Notes under the pieces: generated by a model
What the model was told of the DNA's origin: nothing
What the model saw: the letters and a program-made list of their open reading frames with translations, nothing else
The model's database searches: none
Shown: positions 1-7,179 of the stretch, one piece after another
Layout of the letters: every line of letters begins with the position of its first letter
How positions within the stretch are numbered: the stretch's first letter is position 1
Source of the DNA: an uncultured Bacteroidales bacterium
GTDB lineage: Bacteria > Bacteroidota > Bacteroidia > Bacteroidales > Paludibacteraceae
Direction of reading: 5' to 3'
NCBI GenBank assembly: GCA_946616535.1
Contig: CAMOJA010000024.1
Coordinates: 1-18,955, forward strand
Length of the DNA stretch: 18,955 nucleotides
Position numbers and translations under genes: made by a program

Positions 1-483
1 GAGGTGAATGACTATACGGCCAATGTCATCCAGGCGCAGTTGCTCTATCTGGACTCTACGGATAGCGAGCGCGATATCAACCTGTATCTTAATACGCCGG
101 GCGGTTCTGTTTATGCCGGTTTGGGCATCTATGACACGATGCAGTTTGTCAAGGCGCGTGTAGCCACTATCTGCACGGGTTTGGCAGCTTCTATGGGTGC
201 GGTGTTACTCGTAGCCGGAGAGAAAGGAATGCGTGCTGCATTGCCTCATAGCCGCGTGATGATTCATCAACCCTTAGGAGGCATCCAGGGTCAGGCGAGT
301 GATATTGAGATTACAGCCAAAGAGATTCTTAAACTGAAAGACGAACTCTATCAAATCATCTCCGATAAGTCCGGTAAGTCTATGGAGCAGATTCGCCAAG
401 ATGCGGATCGAGACCACTGGATGACAGCTGCAGAGGCCTTGGAGTATGGTATGATTGATCGTGTTTACACCAAGAAAGAATAA
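1..483 (+). CDS. clpP: ATP-dependent Clp protease proteolytic subunit, 5' partial
   Basis: ClpP is the serine peptidase that forms the double heptameric chamber of the cytosolic ClpXP protease. The frame is open to the left edge, so the true start lies outside the window; a GTG at position 4 is internal and should not be taken as the start. Numbering from that GTG, the visible part has the catalytic serine in AASMGA (Ser63), the histidine in MIHQP (His88) and the aspartate in DRDHWM (Asp137), so the triad is complete. The oxyanion-loop segment [15 protein letters not shown] is present. About 160 residues remain of a usual 195-220, so only the N-terminal axial loop and first strand are missing. 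The gene overlaps clpX by one base (TAATG), as expected for a co-transcribed clpPX pair. Confidence 0.97.
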   Translation, partial: EVNDYTANVIQAQLLYLDSTDSERDINLYLNTPGGSVYAGLGIYDTMQFVKARVATICTGLAASMGAVLLVAGEKGMRAALPHSRVMIHQPLGGIQGQASDIEITAKEILKLKDELYQIISDKSGKSMEQIRQDADRDHWMTAAEALEYGMIDRVYTKKE

Positions 484-1730
484 TGGCACGTAAGTCACAA
501 AGAGTTTGTAGTTTCTGCGGTCGTCCGATGGAGCACCTCTTCACAGGTATGTCGGACGAAGTGCTGATTTGTAACGAGTGCATTGAAGCCGGTCATCAGA
601 TGATCGCTACGATGCCGAAGAAGAAAAGTACTGCGGAGGATTCCCTAAATATGGAAACCCTCCCAACTCCGCAAGAGATGAAAGAATTTATGGACTTATA
701 TGTCATTGGCCAAGATGAGGCCAAACGTTACCTTTCCGTAGCCGTTTATAACCACTACAAGCGTCTCTTGCAGGAAATCAGCAATGATGATGTAGAGATC
801 GAGAAAAGCAATATCTTGCTGGTGGGTTCGACGGGTACGGGAAAGACGTTATTGGCTCGTACGATAGCGAAGATGCTGAAGGTGCCTTTTGCTATCGGCG
901 ATGCGACTGCCTTAACGCAGGCCGGATATGTAGGCGAAGACGTGGAGTCTTTGTTGGTCCGCCTGCTGCAAGATGCGGACTTCGATGTGAAGAAAGCACA
1001 GCGAGGTATTGTCTTCATTGATGAGATCGATAAGATCGCGCGAAAATCGGAAAATATGTCCATCACTCGTGACGTGAGTGGCGAAGGCGTACAGCAGAGT
1101 TTGTTGAAGATGCTGGAAGGTTCAATCGTCAATGTACCGCCCAAGGGAGGACGTAAACATCCGGAGCAGGAGTTGCTGCAGGTGGATACGAAGAATATCC
1201 TTTTTATTTGCGGCGGTGCCTTTGACGGTATTGAGCGTATGATCTCGCAGCGCATGAACACCCAAACGGTAGGTTTTGCTGCGCAAGAGAAGGCCGCTCA
1301 GGTGGATAAGAACAACTTGCTGCAGTATATCGCTCCGCAGGACCTTAAGTCGTACGGATTGATTCCTGAGATTATCGGTCGTTTACCGGTTTTGACCTAT
1401 CTGCAGCCGCTTGATAAGGTAGCGCTGCGTAATATCCTTACCGAACCGAAAAACGCGCTTACCAAGCAATATAAGAAGTTGATGGCGATGGATAACGTAT
1501 CGCTGTCCTTCGATGATGATGCGCTCGATTTCATCGTAGATAAAGCCATCGAGTATAAACTCGGCGCACGCGGATTACGCGGACTGATGGAGTCCGTGAT
1601 GAACGACCTGATGTACGACTTACCGAGTCATAAAAAAATCGGTGAATCAAAATCATTCACCGTTACCAAAGCTTTTGTTCAAGAGAAATTAGATCGCGCC
1701 CGTCTGACGCGTCTTCAGAAAGCGGGTTAG
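483..1730 (+). CDS. clpX: ATP-dependent Clp protease ATP-binding subunit ClpX
   Basis: ClpX is the AAA+ unfoldase that recognises substrates and threads them into ClpP. The 415-aa protein is full length. The N-terminal zinc-binding domain has the four cysteines Cys9, Cys12, Cys30 and Cys33. The AAA+ core follows, with Walker A GSTGTGKT (115-122), pore-1 loop GYVG (149-152 region), Walker B IVFIDEID (176-183), pore-2 region SGEGVQ (about 199-204), and sensor-2 GARGLR (361-366). The ClpP-docking loop appears as VGF (263-265), a mild variant of the classical IGF. The ATG overlaps the clpP stop by one base, implying translational coupling. The stop codon lies only two bases from the stop of the convergent DUF4270 gene, so the transcripts must overlap; the opposing operon's probable terminator lies in the last 100 bases of this gene. 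Confidence 0.98.
   Translation: MARKSQRVCSFCGRPMEHLFTGMSDEVLICNECIEAGHQMIATMPKKKSTAEDSLNMETLPTPQEMKEFMDLYVIGQDEAKRYLSVAVYNHYKRLLQEISNDDVEIEKSNILLVGSTGTGKTLLARTIAKMLKVPFAIGDATALTQAGYVGEDVESLLVRLLQDADFDVKKAQRGIVFIDEIDKIARKSENMSITRDVSGEGVQQSLLKMLEGSIVNVPPKGGRKHPEQELLQVDTKNILFICGGAFDGIERMISQRMNTQTVGFAAQEKAAQVDKNNLLQYIAPQDLKSYGLIPEIIGRLPVLTYLQPLDKVALRNILTEPKNALTKQYKKLMAMDNVSLSFDDDALDFIVDKAIEYKLGARGLRGLMESVMNDLMYDLPSHKKIGESKSFTVTKAFVQEKLDRARLTRLQKAG
1632..1662 (-). terminator. Intrinsic terminator for the DUF4270 operon, inside clpX
   Basis: Read on the minus strand, an 8-bp perfect stem (CGGTGAAT with ATTCACCG, arms at 1655-1662 and 1640-1647) closes a 7-nt loop and is followed at once by a run of seven T (complement of A1632-1638). 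This has the full form of a rho-independent terminator and sits about 70 bases past the DUF4270 stop codon, within the clpX coding sequence. Function is inferred. Confidence 0.75.
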
Positions 1731-1732
1731 TC

Positions 1733-3172
1733 TTAGAATCCGCTGTACACTATCTCCAATGACATTCCGTTCTTAGCGGAGCGAATCTGCGTAGCTGAGA
1801 CTGTCTGTTGCTGCCTTACCGAGGTAACTACGGAACTGCTATTAATATTTACCGTCACAGGCACTAGCATCATTGATAAGTAGGAATCTCCCGACTCCTT
1901 GCGAAGCTGATTTGTTAAGAAATCTGAAAGATCATAGGAGTAGAAATACGTCGTGTTACCTAATGAGTCAGTGCCTTGTTGCAATGCCGATAAGAGGGCG
2001 CAGGTGTCCGAAGGCAGTTCTTTATTCTTAAAGAAACGCTCCATGCTGTTCTCTTTGATGAGCAACATGTACGCGGCCGGTTGTAACCAATCATCGCGTG
2101 TGACATCGACTGTAGCACCGGAGAATACATTTGTTACCTCTACGCGTACCTGCGCTTTATTAACGTACGGGCGCTTGAAGAGAATGGTAACGCTATCGTG
2201 GGTTGCATTCCATGTTGTATCATATATCAGGCTACTGATAATAGTATCCGCGATCACTTCCATCGGAAACTCCAGGCGCGTGTACACGCCCGCGGGTGCT
2301 ACGATATAATTATAGGTGTCGGAGTCCTGTTGCATCTCCTCTACCAACTGCTTTTTATCCTCGTAAAAGAGATGATTCACCGTGCGTACTTCGGAGTTGG
2401 CATAGAAGGCTTTCATGTCATTCACTGTGGTATCCTTTCCGTTCTTGGAGTACGTGAAATGATAGAACACGCCTAATGCGATATCGGAGATATTCAGGAT
2501 GGTAGAGGAACCGAACGACGTCTCAATTAACAAGCCTTTGAATTGCTCATTGAAACGCTCCTGACTCTCGAAAGTCTGGATCGCAGCGAAGTATTGCGTG
2601 AAGTCGTCATTGAGTTTCATGCGAAGCATGGGCGAGTAGGTACCGTCGCTATTCTTAATGGAATCCAGTTTCTCCGAGGCCACAACGATGCGATGGTTCT
2701 GCAGGATACTCAAGTCACGTGAGCAGTAATCCGAGATATTGATATTCGTGGGATATGTCCCGGAATAACGGAAGGTATTCCGATCCATCATGTATGCGTT
2801 GATCGCCAAGGGCGAGTTAGCATCTCCTACCCAACTCTGATAATACATGAAAAGGCAAATCGAGTCCACCGATTCAAGAGAGAAGCCCTCCGGATAATGA
2901 TAGCCCTCCGGGCAGGCCAATTGCGTTAAGATAGAGGCATGCAGTACACCGTAGTCCGACTCGATTTCACCCAATAAGAAGGAGTCTGCCTGGGAAATAA
3001 TAGCCCGACAACTATCCACCGCCGAACGAAAAGCAAAAGTATCAGCCAATACAATCACTTCGTCCTCGATGGTCAGCACCGATTCTCCTGTATTCGCCAC
3101 ATCGTCTTTGCAGGCCGTGAAGGCAATTACAAAGGCGAGGATGAACCCTATCAACGCTTGTTTTTTACTCAT
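1733..3172 (-). CDS. DUF4270 family lipoprotein
   Basis: This is a 479-aa Bacteroidetes-specific secreted protein of the DUF4270 type, with unknown function. The N-terminus is a lipoprotein signal: a basic start, a hydrophobic stretch (about residues 8-20) and a lipobox ending AFTAC with Cys21 as the lipid anchor. The mature protein is probably on the outer membrane or in the periplasm. I see no catalytic motif; the composition (many short Ser/Thr/Tyr-rich strands) suggests a beta-rich fold. The family is recognised from the lipoprotein start, the length, and its place next to the GT5-like gene beside panC, an arrangement I know from Bacteroides relatives. It starts one base after the GT5-like stop codon, so the two form an operon. 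Only two bases separate it from the clpX stop on the other strand. Confidence 0.85.
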   Translation of the reverse strand: MSKKQALIGFILAFVIAFTACKDDVANTGESVLTIEDEVIVLADTFAFRSAVDSCRAIISQADSFLLGEIESDYGVLHASILTQLACPEGYHYPEGFSLESVDSICLFMYYQSWVGDANSPLAINAYMMDRNTFRYSGTYPTNINISDYCSRDLSILQNHRIVVASEKLDSIKNSDGTYSPMLRMKLNDDFTQYFAAIQTFESQERFNEQFKGLLIETSFGSSTILNISDIALGVFYHFTYSKNGKDTTVNDMKAFYANSEVRTVNHLFYEDKKQLVEEMQQDSDTYNYIVAPAGVYTRLEFPMEVIADTIISSLIYDTTWNATHDSVTILFKRPYVNKAQVRVEVTNVFSGATVDVTRDDWLQPAAYMLLIKENSMERFFKNKELPSDTCALLSALQQGTDSLGNTTYFYSYDLSDFLTNQLRKESGDSYLSMMLVPVTVNINSSSVVTSVRQQQTVSATQIRSAKNGMSLEIVYSGF

Positions 3173-3173
3173 T

Positions 3174-4013
3174 CTACTCTGTTTCTTTCTCCAAGATAGT
3201 CTGGCAGAAATCCCATAGACGCTTGCTGGCCTCTACCGGTGTTTCTGTTTGTTCAAAAGGCAATATTGGTTTTCCCTTCGTCTCCACGTAGTTCGCAACA
3301 CGCTGGTTCACTTTAGGGGTGGCATATACGATGGCATCCGAGAAATCAACCGCCAAGCGCATCAGTTCCTCATAGCCTACTGGGAAGCCGTCAATACCGC
3401 GCACATCGGTATTGGTGATACCCTCGATACGCAGTTTCTCCGTGAAGCGGGTAGGGAACGGACGTTCGTATTCGTTATCATCCAGCATCAGCACTATTTT
3501 CGAATGCGCGAAGAACGGTTCGTCATTGAAGACGCGCTTCAGGTACAGCGGTGCCAAGGCACTCAGCCAGCCGGAGCATAAAATGATATCCGGCGTCCAA
3601 CGTAGTTTCTTCACCGTTTCGATCACACCGCGCGCATAGAAGATAACGCGATCGTCGTTATCGCTGTACTCTACGCCATTCTCGTCCTTCACGCCTTTGC
3701 GGCGATGGAACAAGTCATCATTATCAATGAAATAAATCTGAATACGAGCCGATTGGATAGAGGCTACTTTAATGAGCAGCGGATGATCCGAATCCTCAAT
3801 GATCAGATTCATACCCGAGAGACGAATCACTTCATGCAGCTGATTCCGGCGCTCATTGATTTCACCAAACTTGGGCATGAAGGTCCGTGTCTCATAGCCG
3901 TGCCCCTGAAAATACTCAGGTATTTGACGATTCAGCAAGCGTACAGGCGTCTCTTCTGCCAAGTAAGGGTATATCTCCTGCGAGATAAATAAAATACGAT
4001 TCGGCTCTTTCAT
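3174..4013 (-). CDS. Glycogen/starch synthase N-terminal-domain protein (GT5-like half-enzyme)
   Basis: The protein matches only the N-terminal Rossmann half of GT5 glycogen synthases (about 280 of a normal 480 or more residues), as in the 'glycogen/starch synthase' of Bacteroides. Recognisable segments are ILFISQEIYPYL at the N-terminus and TFMPKFGEINERRNQLHEVI, which align with the family's 'MPRYG' region. The ADP-glucose-binding KxGGL motif is not visible after the first strand; the sequence there reads YLAEETPVRLLNRQIP. The usual DxxHxHDW-like segment reads IILCSGWLSAL, so the histidine is gone. A catalytic glycogen synthase is therefore unlikely; a regulatory or altered role is inference. 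A GTG at 4025 is an alternative start, but the promoter -7 box at 4040-4047 would leave almost no leader, so I prefer ATG at 4013. DUF4270 follows in the operon. Confidence 0.85.
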   Translation of the reverse strand: MKEPNRILFISQEIYPYLAEETPVRLLNRQIPEYFQGHGYETRTFMPKFGEINERRNQLHEVIRLSGMNLIIEDSDHPLLIKVASIQSARIQIYFIDNDDLFHRRKGVKDENGVEYSDNDDRVIFYARGVIETVKKLRWTPDIILCSGWLSALAPLYLKRVFNDEPFFAHSKIVLMLDDNEYERPFPTRFTEKLRIEGITNTDVRGIDGFPVGYEELMRLAVDFSDAIVYATPKVNQRVANYVETKGKPILPFEQTETPVEASKRLWDFCQTILEKETE

Positions 4014-4039
4014 AGGCGTATGCACATTTTTTCGCGCTA

Positions 4040-4071
4040 CAAAATTACAAAAAAAAATTGGATTAACGAAA
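4040..4071 (-). promoter_or_regulatory. Bacteroidetes-type promoter for the GT5-like/DUF4270 operon
   Basis: On the minus strand a perfect -7 box TAATTTTG (4040-4047, TAnnTTTG consensus) is preceded after exactly 20 bp by TTTC (4068-4071), a three-of-four match to the -33 box TTTG. Transcription would start near 4033, giving a leader of about 20 nt to the ATG at 4013. Confidence 0.7.
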
Positions 4072-4097
4072 AAAAAAGCTAAAAAAGTGCTGAAAAA

Positions 4098-4129
4098 TTT
4101 TATTTTTCAATAATTTTTCACTAACTTTG
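4098..4129 (+). promoter_or_regulatory. Bacteroidetes-type promoter for panC-pdxB
   Basis: A perfect -7 box TAACTTTG lies at 4122-4129. Twenty bases upstream is TTTT (4098-4101), a three-of-four match to -33 TTTG. The predicted start near 4136 leaves an A/T-rich leader of about 37 nt before the panC ATG and no Shine-Dalgarno sequence. It diverges from the GT5-like promoter across a very A/T-rich 160-bp gap. Confidence 0.72.
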
Positions 4130-4172
4130 CGCGTTTTTTTGTGAAAAAGTACCTATTTTTATCATTTTTATT

Positions 4173-5033
4173 ATGCAAATAATAACTACCAAAAAAGAAC
4201 TTCAGGCTATAGTAACAGCCTGCAAAACGTCCGGTAAAACCATTGGACTGGTGCCTACGATGGGAGCATTACATGCGGGGCACGCCAGTTTAGTGGAGCG
4301 TGCGGTGAATGAGAACAATGTCTGTTTCGTTTCGGTATTTGTGAATCCTACTCAGTTTAATAACAAAGAAGATTTGGCGAAGTATCCGAGGGATATCAAA
4401 CGCGATGCGGAGTTATTGCAGAGGATCGGTGCTGATTTTGTGTTTGCCCCTACGCCCGAAGAGATGTACACCGCTGAAGAGATGGATTCGACCTTCGCTT
4501 TTGATTTTGCGGGTTTGGATACGATGATGGAAGGTAAGATGCGTCCCGGACATTTCAACGGAGTCGTACAGGTGGTAAGTCGTCTGTTCTATCTGGTACA
4601 ACCTGATAAGGCTTATTTTGGTGAGAAAGATTTTCAGCAGTTAGCGATCATCCATCATATGGTAGAACGCAGTTCTATGGCCGGTACGTTCGGAAACTTG
4701 CAGATCGTGAATTGTCCTATTGTACGAGAGGAATCGGGTTTGGCGCTTTCCAGTCGTAATGAACGCCTTTCGGATGCCGAGAAAAAAACTGCTTTGGCTA
4801 TCAGTAAGACACTTTTTGAATCGTTAAAATGGGCGAAAGAGGCAGGGGCTACGGTAGCGCAAGTGCAGCAACGTGTTATTGATACCATCAATGCGGTAGA
4901 GGGTCTGGAAGTGGAGTATTACGAAATCGTGGACCAGACGACTTTGTTACCTGCTGCGGGTTTTGAGCATGCTATCGGGTGTGTGACGGTCTATTGCGGT
5001 CCTGTTCGACTGATAGATAATATCAAATACTAA
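4173..5033 (+). CDS. panC: Pantothenate synthetase
   Basis: PanC joins pantoate and beta-alanine with ATP, through a pantoyl-adenylate, to make pantothenate for CoA. The 286-aa length is typical. The nucleotidyltransferase signature is clear: PTMGALHAGH (28-37) with both histidines, FVNPTQFN (57-64 region), GKMRPGHFNGV (121-131), YFGEKDFQQ (148-156) binding pantoate/ATP, and the KMSKS-equivalent stretch REESGLALSSRN (185-196). The ATG sits just downstream of a consensus promoter. In relatives panC often precedes panD; here no panD follows, and pdxB begins 14 bases after the stop, so the two cofactor genes are probably co-transcribed. Confidence 0.98.
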   Translation: MQIITTKKELQAIVTACKTSGKTIGLVPTMGALHAGHASLVERAVNENNVCFVSVFVNPTQFNNKEDLAKYPRDIKRDAELLQRIGADFVFAPTPEEMYTAEEMDSTFAFDFAGLDTMMEGKMRPGHFNGVVQVVSRLFYLVQPDKAYFGEKDFQQLAIIHHMVERSSMAGTFGNLQIVNCPIVREESGLALSSRNERLSDAEKKTALAISKTLFESLKWAKEAGATVAQVQQRVIDTINAVEGLEVEYYEIVDQTTLLPAAGFEHAIGCVTVYCGPVRLIDNIKY

Positions 5034-5054
5034 TTGGTAATTGGAGATTGGTCC
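5034..5054. repeat. Heptad array A (3 units) over the pdxB start
   Basis: Three consecutive 7-mers (TTGGTAA, TTGGAGA, TTGGTCC) begin directly after the panC stop codon and supply the TTG that appears to be the pdxB start codon. Same type as the other 7-nt-period arrays in this window. Confidence 0.7.
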
Positions 5055-5986
5055 TTGTTTGCGACGCACATATTCCGTATCTCGTAGAAGCGGTCCGCAT
5101 GAACTGGCCGCAGGTGCAGATTTGTCCGCTTGAACCGGAACAAATCGATGCTTTGGCAGTACGGGAAGCGGATGTATTAGTCGTGCGCACACGCACGCAG
5201 GTTAATAAGATATTATTAGAAGGTTCACGCGTGCGGCTGGTCTGCACGGCTACGATTGGTTTTGACCATATAGACACGGCCTATTGTGAAGCGCAGGGTA
5301 TTCATTGGGCGTCTTGTCCGGGCTGTAATGCCAAGGCGGTTTGCGAATATATCGAAGAAGCGATAGAGGAAGTAATTTCCCATTTCCAATTTCCCATTTC
5401 CAATTTTTCAACTATCGGTATCGTGGGAGTGGGTCATGTCGGTTCGTTGGTGACCGAAATGGCTAAGCGAAGGGGGATGAACGTACTGCTGAATGATCCG
5501 CCTAAAGGAATTGGTGTTCCGCTTGACGAGATAGCCGAAAAAGCGGATATCATTACTTTCCACACTCCTTTGGATAGTTCTACATTCCATCTCTGCGATG
5601 AAGCGTTTTTGAAGCGCTGTAAACCCGGTGCACTCATCATCAATGCGGCACGTGGAGGCGTAGTGGATGAAAAAGCACTATTAGAGAGCGGACATTCGTA
5701 TATCTTGGATACCTGGGAGAATGAACCGGCTATCGATAGAAAGGTCTTAAACGGTGCTTTTCGCGCCTCTATGCATATTGCGGGCTATTCACAGGAGGGA
5801 AAATGGAATGCTTCGCAGATGTGCTTGAATCGGATTACAGAAGAATTTCAGTTACCGGCTGTTTCTTTACCGCTTTTGCCGCCTAAAAAGGTGCAGGAGA
5901 AGAATTGGCTTGAAACCATTACCGAAGCGCTCAAAGCATATCCGGAGCGATTTGAGACCTTGCGCAAAAACTATCCTTTGCGCTGA
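5048..5986 (+). CDS. pdxB: Erythronate-4-phosphate dehydrogenase (shortened C-terminus)
   Basis: PdxB oxidises 4-phosphoerythronate in the DXP-dependent pyridoxal-phosphate pathway. The start of the substrate domain (LVCDAHIPY), the segment ATIGFDHIDT (68-77), PGCNA (91-95), the Rossmann motif GIVGVGHVG (124-132), Asp150, and the three catalytic positions Arg202 (AARGG), Glu226 (WENEP) and His243 (HIAGY) are all present, so it should be active. At 312 residues it ends just after LRKNYPLR, short of the usual 340-380 aa, so the end of the C-terminal dimerisation domain is trimmed. The start is a TTG at 5048 within a heptad repeat; no ATG or GTG fits the family N-terminus. Residues about 110-120 (including SHFQFPISNF) are encoded by a second heptad array and replace the normal linker before the Rossmann fold, with about the same length. 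Confidence 0.92.
   Translation: MVLVCDAHIPYLVEAVRMNWPQVQICPLEPEQIDALAVREADVLVVRTRTQVNKILLEGSRVRLVCTATIGFDHIDTAYCEAQGIHWASCPGCNAKAVCEYIEEAIEEVISHFQFPISNFSTIGIVGVGHVGSLVTEMAKRRGMNVLLNDPPKGIGVPLDEIAEKADIITFHTPLDSSTFHLCDEAFLKRCKPGALIINAARGGVVDEKALLESGHSYILDTWENEPAIDRKVLNGAFRASMHIAGYSQEGKWNASQMCLNRITEEFQLPAVSLPLLPPKKVQEKNWLETITEALKAYPERFETLRKNYPLR
5374..5408. repeat. Heptad array B (5 units) inside pdxB
   Basis: Five 7-mers alternate AATTTCC and CATTTCC, ending AATTTTT. The array is translated in frame within pdxB, just before the NAD-binding GxGxxG motif. On the minus strand the units read TTGGAAA and TGGGAAA, matching the common theme of the family. Confidence 0.8.
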
Positions 5987-6007
5987 TTTTTCAAAAGAAA
6001 ACCTCTA

Positions 6008-6079
6008 TAAAACAAAGAAGGTTGTCTCACGACAACCCAATCTTTTTACTTAACCTTAAATCTAATACCATGAAAAACA
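6008..6079 (-). ncRNA. Probable small noncoding RNA between pdxB and trmD
   Basis: A minus-strand transcription unit of about 70 nt is framed by a full consensus promoter (6085-6116) and a hairpin followed by a T-rich stretch (TTCTTTGTTTT). The 3' hairpin GGTTGTC/GACAACC with a GTGA loop can be extended by AAAGA/TCTTT. The 5' part reads GGTATTAGATTTAAGG and has no long ORF. From memory, similar sequence recurs between genes in other Bacteroidales, and it may be the published Bacteroidales-1 motif; I cannot confirm that here. It lies between convergent pdxB and trmD and does not overlap either coding region. Confidence 0.55.
6020..6047 (+). terminator. Terminator of panC-pdxB (bidirectional hairpin)
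   Basis: GGTTGTC (6020-6026) pairs with GACAACC (6031-6037) around a TCAC tetraloop, followed on the plus strand by CAATCTTTTT. The same hairpin has a T-rich 3' flank on the minus strand, so it probably ends both the pdxB transcript and the small RNA read from the other side. Confidence 0.7.
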
Positions 6080-6084
6080 CGGTG

Positions 6085-6116
6085 CAAAAGTACTGCTTTT
6101 TGACGAACTGACCAAA
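6085..6116 (-). promoter_or_regulatory. Full-consensus promoter of the small RNA
   Basis: Minus strand: -33 TTTG (complement of 6113-6116), exactly 20 bp, then -7 TACTTTTG (6085-6092). Both boxes match the Bacteroidetes consensus perfectly. No downstream coding sequence uses it, which supports a noncoding RNA. Confidence 0.75.
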
Positions 6117-6200
6117 TATTTTATCAAAAAAGTGTCATTTTTCTTCATTCTGTCAATTGCAGTTTACAAAATGTAGCCATTACTGGCAGAATAGAATATT

Positions 6201-6881
6201 TTAGTTCTCTTCCAATAAATCAGGTCTCCTTTCTTTGGTGTGCGCCAAGGATTGCTCGTACATCCATTCCTCTATCTTAGCCTGGTGTCCGCTGAGTAGG
6301 ATCTCGGGCACTTTCCATCCTTTATATTCAGCAGGGCGTGTGTATACACCGGCTTCGAGTAGTCCGTCTTGGAAAGAATCGTTGAGTGCGCTTTCTACAT
6401 CGCCCAGTGCTCCGGGCAACAGACGTACGATCGCGTCTGTCATCATGGCCGCCGGCATCTCTCCTCCGGTGAGCACAAAATCTCCGATACTATATTCGCG
6501 CGTGATGAGATGATCGCGCACGCGCTGATCTACGCCTTTGTAATGACCGCAAAGGATGATGATATTTTCTTTGAGGGAAAGGCTGTTAGCCGCTTTCTGG
6601 TCAAAGCGTTCTCCGTCCGGTGCGGTGAAGATAATCTCGTCGTAGTTGCGTTCGGATTTAAGATGGGTGATGAGACGGTCGATGGGTTCTATCTGAAGCA
6701 CCATACCGGCACCGAACCCGAAAGCATAATCGTCCACTTTACGATGTTTATCCAGCGTCCAATCACGTAAGTTATGCACGTATATTTCACAAAGACCTTT
6801 GGTCTTTGCGCGCTGGATGATAGAGTGGTTTAACGGCGACTCGAGTAATTCGGGACAACAGGTGATGATATCTATTCGCAT
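6201..6881 (-). CDS. trmD: tRNA (guanine-N1)-methyltransferase
   Basis: TrmD methylates G37 next to the anticodon of tRNAs using S-adenosylmethionine and prevents +1 frameshifting. The 226-aa protein has the SPOUT trefoil-knot motifs: GHYKGVDQR (112-120) and [12 protein letters not shown] (130-141), plus the start [13 protein letters not shown] and the GAGM segment (57-60), which here reads YAFGFGAGM rather than the more usual GGGAGM. The loop carrying the catalytic aspartate is present ([16 protein letters not shown], Asp172). The ATG directly abuts a 7-nt-period array. It is the last gene of the leftward run after yidD. In many bacteria trmD sits with rimM and rplS; here it follows rnpA-yidD instead. 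Confidence 0.98.
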   Translation of the reverse strand: MRIDIITCCPELLESPLNHSIIQRAKTKGLCEIYVHNLRDWTLDKHRKVDDYAFGFGAGMVLQIEPIDRLITHLKSERNYDEIIFTAPDGERFDQKAANSLSLKENIIILCGHYKGVDQRVRDHLITREYSIGDFVLTGGEMPAAMMTDAIVRLLPGALGDVESALNDSFQDGLLEAGVYTRPAEYKGWKVPEILLSGHQAKIEEWMYEQSLAHTKERRPDLLEEN

Positions 6882-6909
6882 TGGAGATTTGAGATTTGAG
6901 ATTTGAAAT
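6882..6909. repeat. Heptad array C (4 units) abutting the trmD start
   Basis: Units TGGAGAT, TTGAGAT, TTGAGAT and TTGAAAT fill almost the entire gap between the yidD stop and the trmD ATG, with no base between the array and the start codon. Confidence 0.85.
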
Positions 6910-6910
6910 T

Positions 6911-7165
6911 TTATGGCACCGGGTCATAGCCGGATCCGCCCCAAGGATGACAACGGAGGATCCGTTTGATACCCAGCCAGCCTCCTTTAAAAATACCGTA
7001 TTTGAGTACCGCTTCTACCATATATTGGCTGCAGGTAGGTGTATAGCGGCAGGAGGGAGGTGTCAACGGTGAGATAAAGACCCGATAGAAATAGACGGGG
7101 AGGAGGAAAAACTTTCGGATAAAAGTTTTCCATTGGGAATTGGACATGGGAGATTGATTTTTCAT
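6911..7165 (-). CDS. yidD: Membrane protein insertion efficiency factor YidD
   Basis: YidD is a small membrane-associated protein that helps YidC insert inner-membrane proteins. The core is unmistakable: [12 protein letters not shown], then [18 protein letters not shown], and the C-terminal [13 protein letters not shown]. The start is uncertain. The open frame extends to an ATG at 7213 (100 aa), which would overlap rnpA by 34 bases; ATG at 7165 (84 aa) leaves 14 bases after the rnpA stop and fits the family length; ATG at 7147 (78 aa) is also possible. The N-terminal residues [10 protein letters not shown] come from a 7-nt repeat array, so this segment is probably a recent addition without family function. 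It follows rnpA, the usual neighbour in the rpmH-rnpA-yidD-yidC cluster. Confidence 0.95.
   Translation of the reverse strand: MKNQSPMSNSQWKTFIRKFFLLPVYFYRVFISPLTPPSCRYTPTCSQYMVEAVLKYGIFKGGWLGIKRILRCHPWGGSGYDPVP
7130..7157. repeat. Heptad array Y (4 degenerate units) at the yidD N-terminus
   Basis: Units CCATTGG, GAATTGG, ACATGGG and AGATTGA share the TTGG/TGGG core at a 7-nt period. The array is translated as about nine residues at the start of YidD and contains one of its candidate ATG codons. Confidence 0.65.
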
Positions 7166-7179
7166 CTCCGGTTTTTGAT

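Noticed and set aside
4023..4025. GTG as the start of the GT5-like gene
   Set aside because: The predicted transcript begins near 4033, so a leader of only about 8 nt would remain; ATG at 4013 is better placed.
6070..6111. 13-codon plus-strand ORF beginning MKNTVQKY
   Set aside because: It lies after the terminator and opposite the small-RNA promoter; no evidence of translation.
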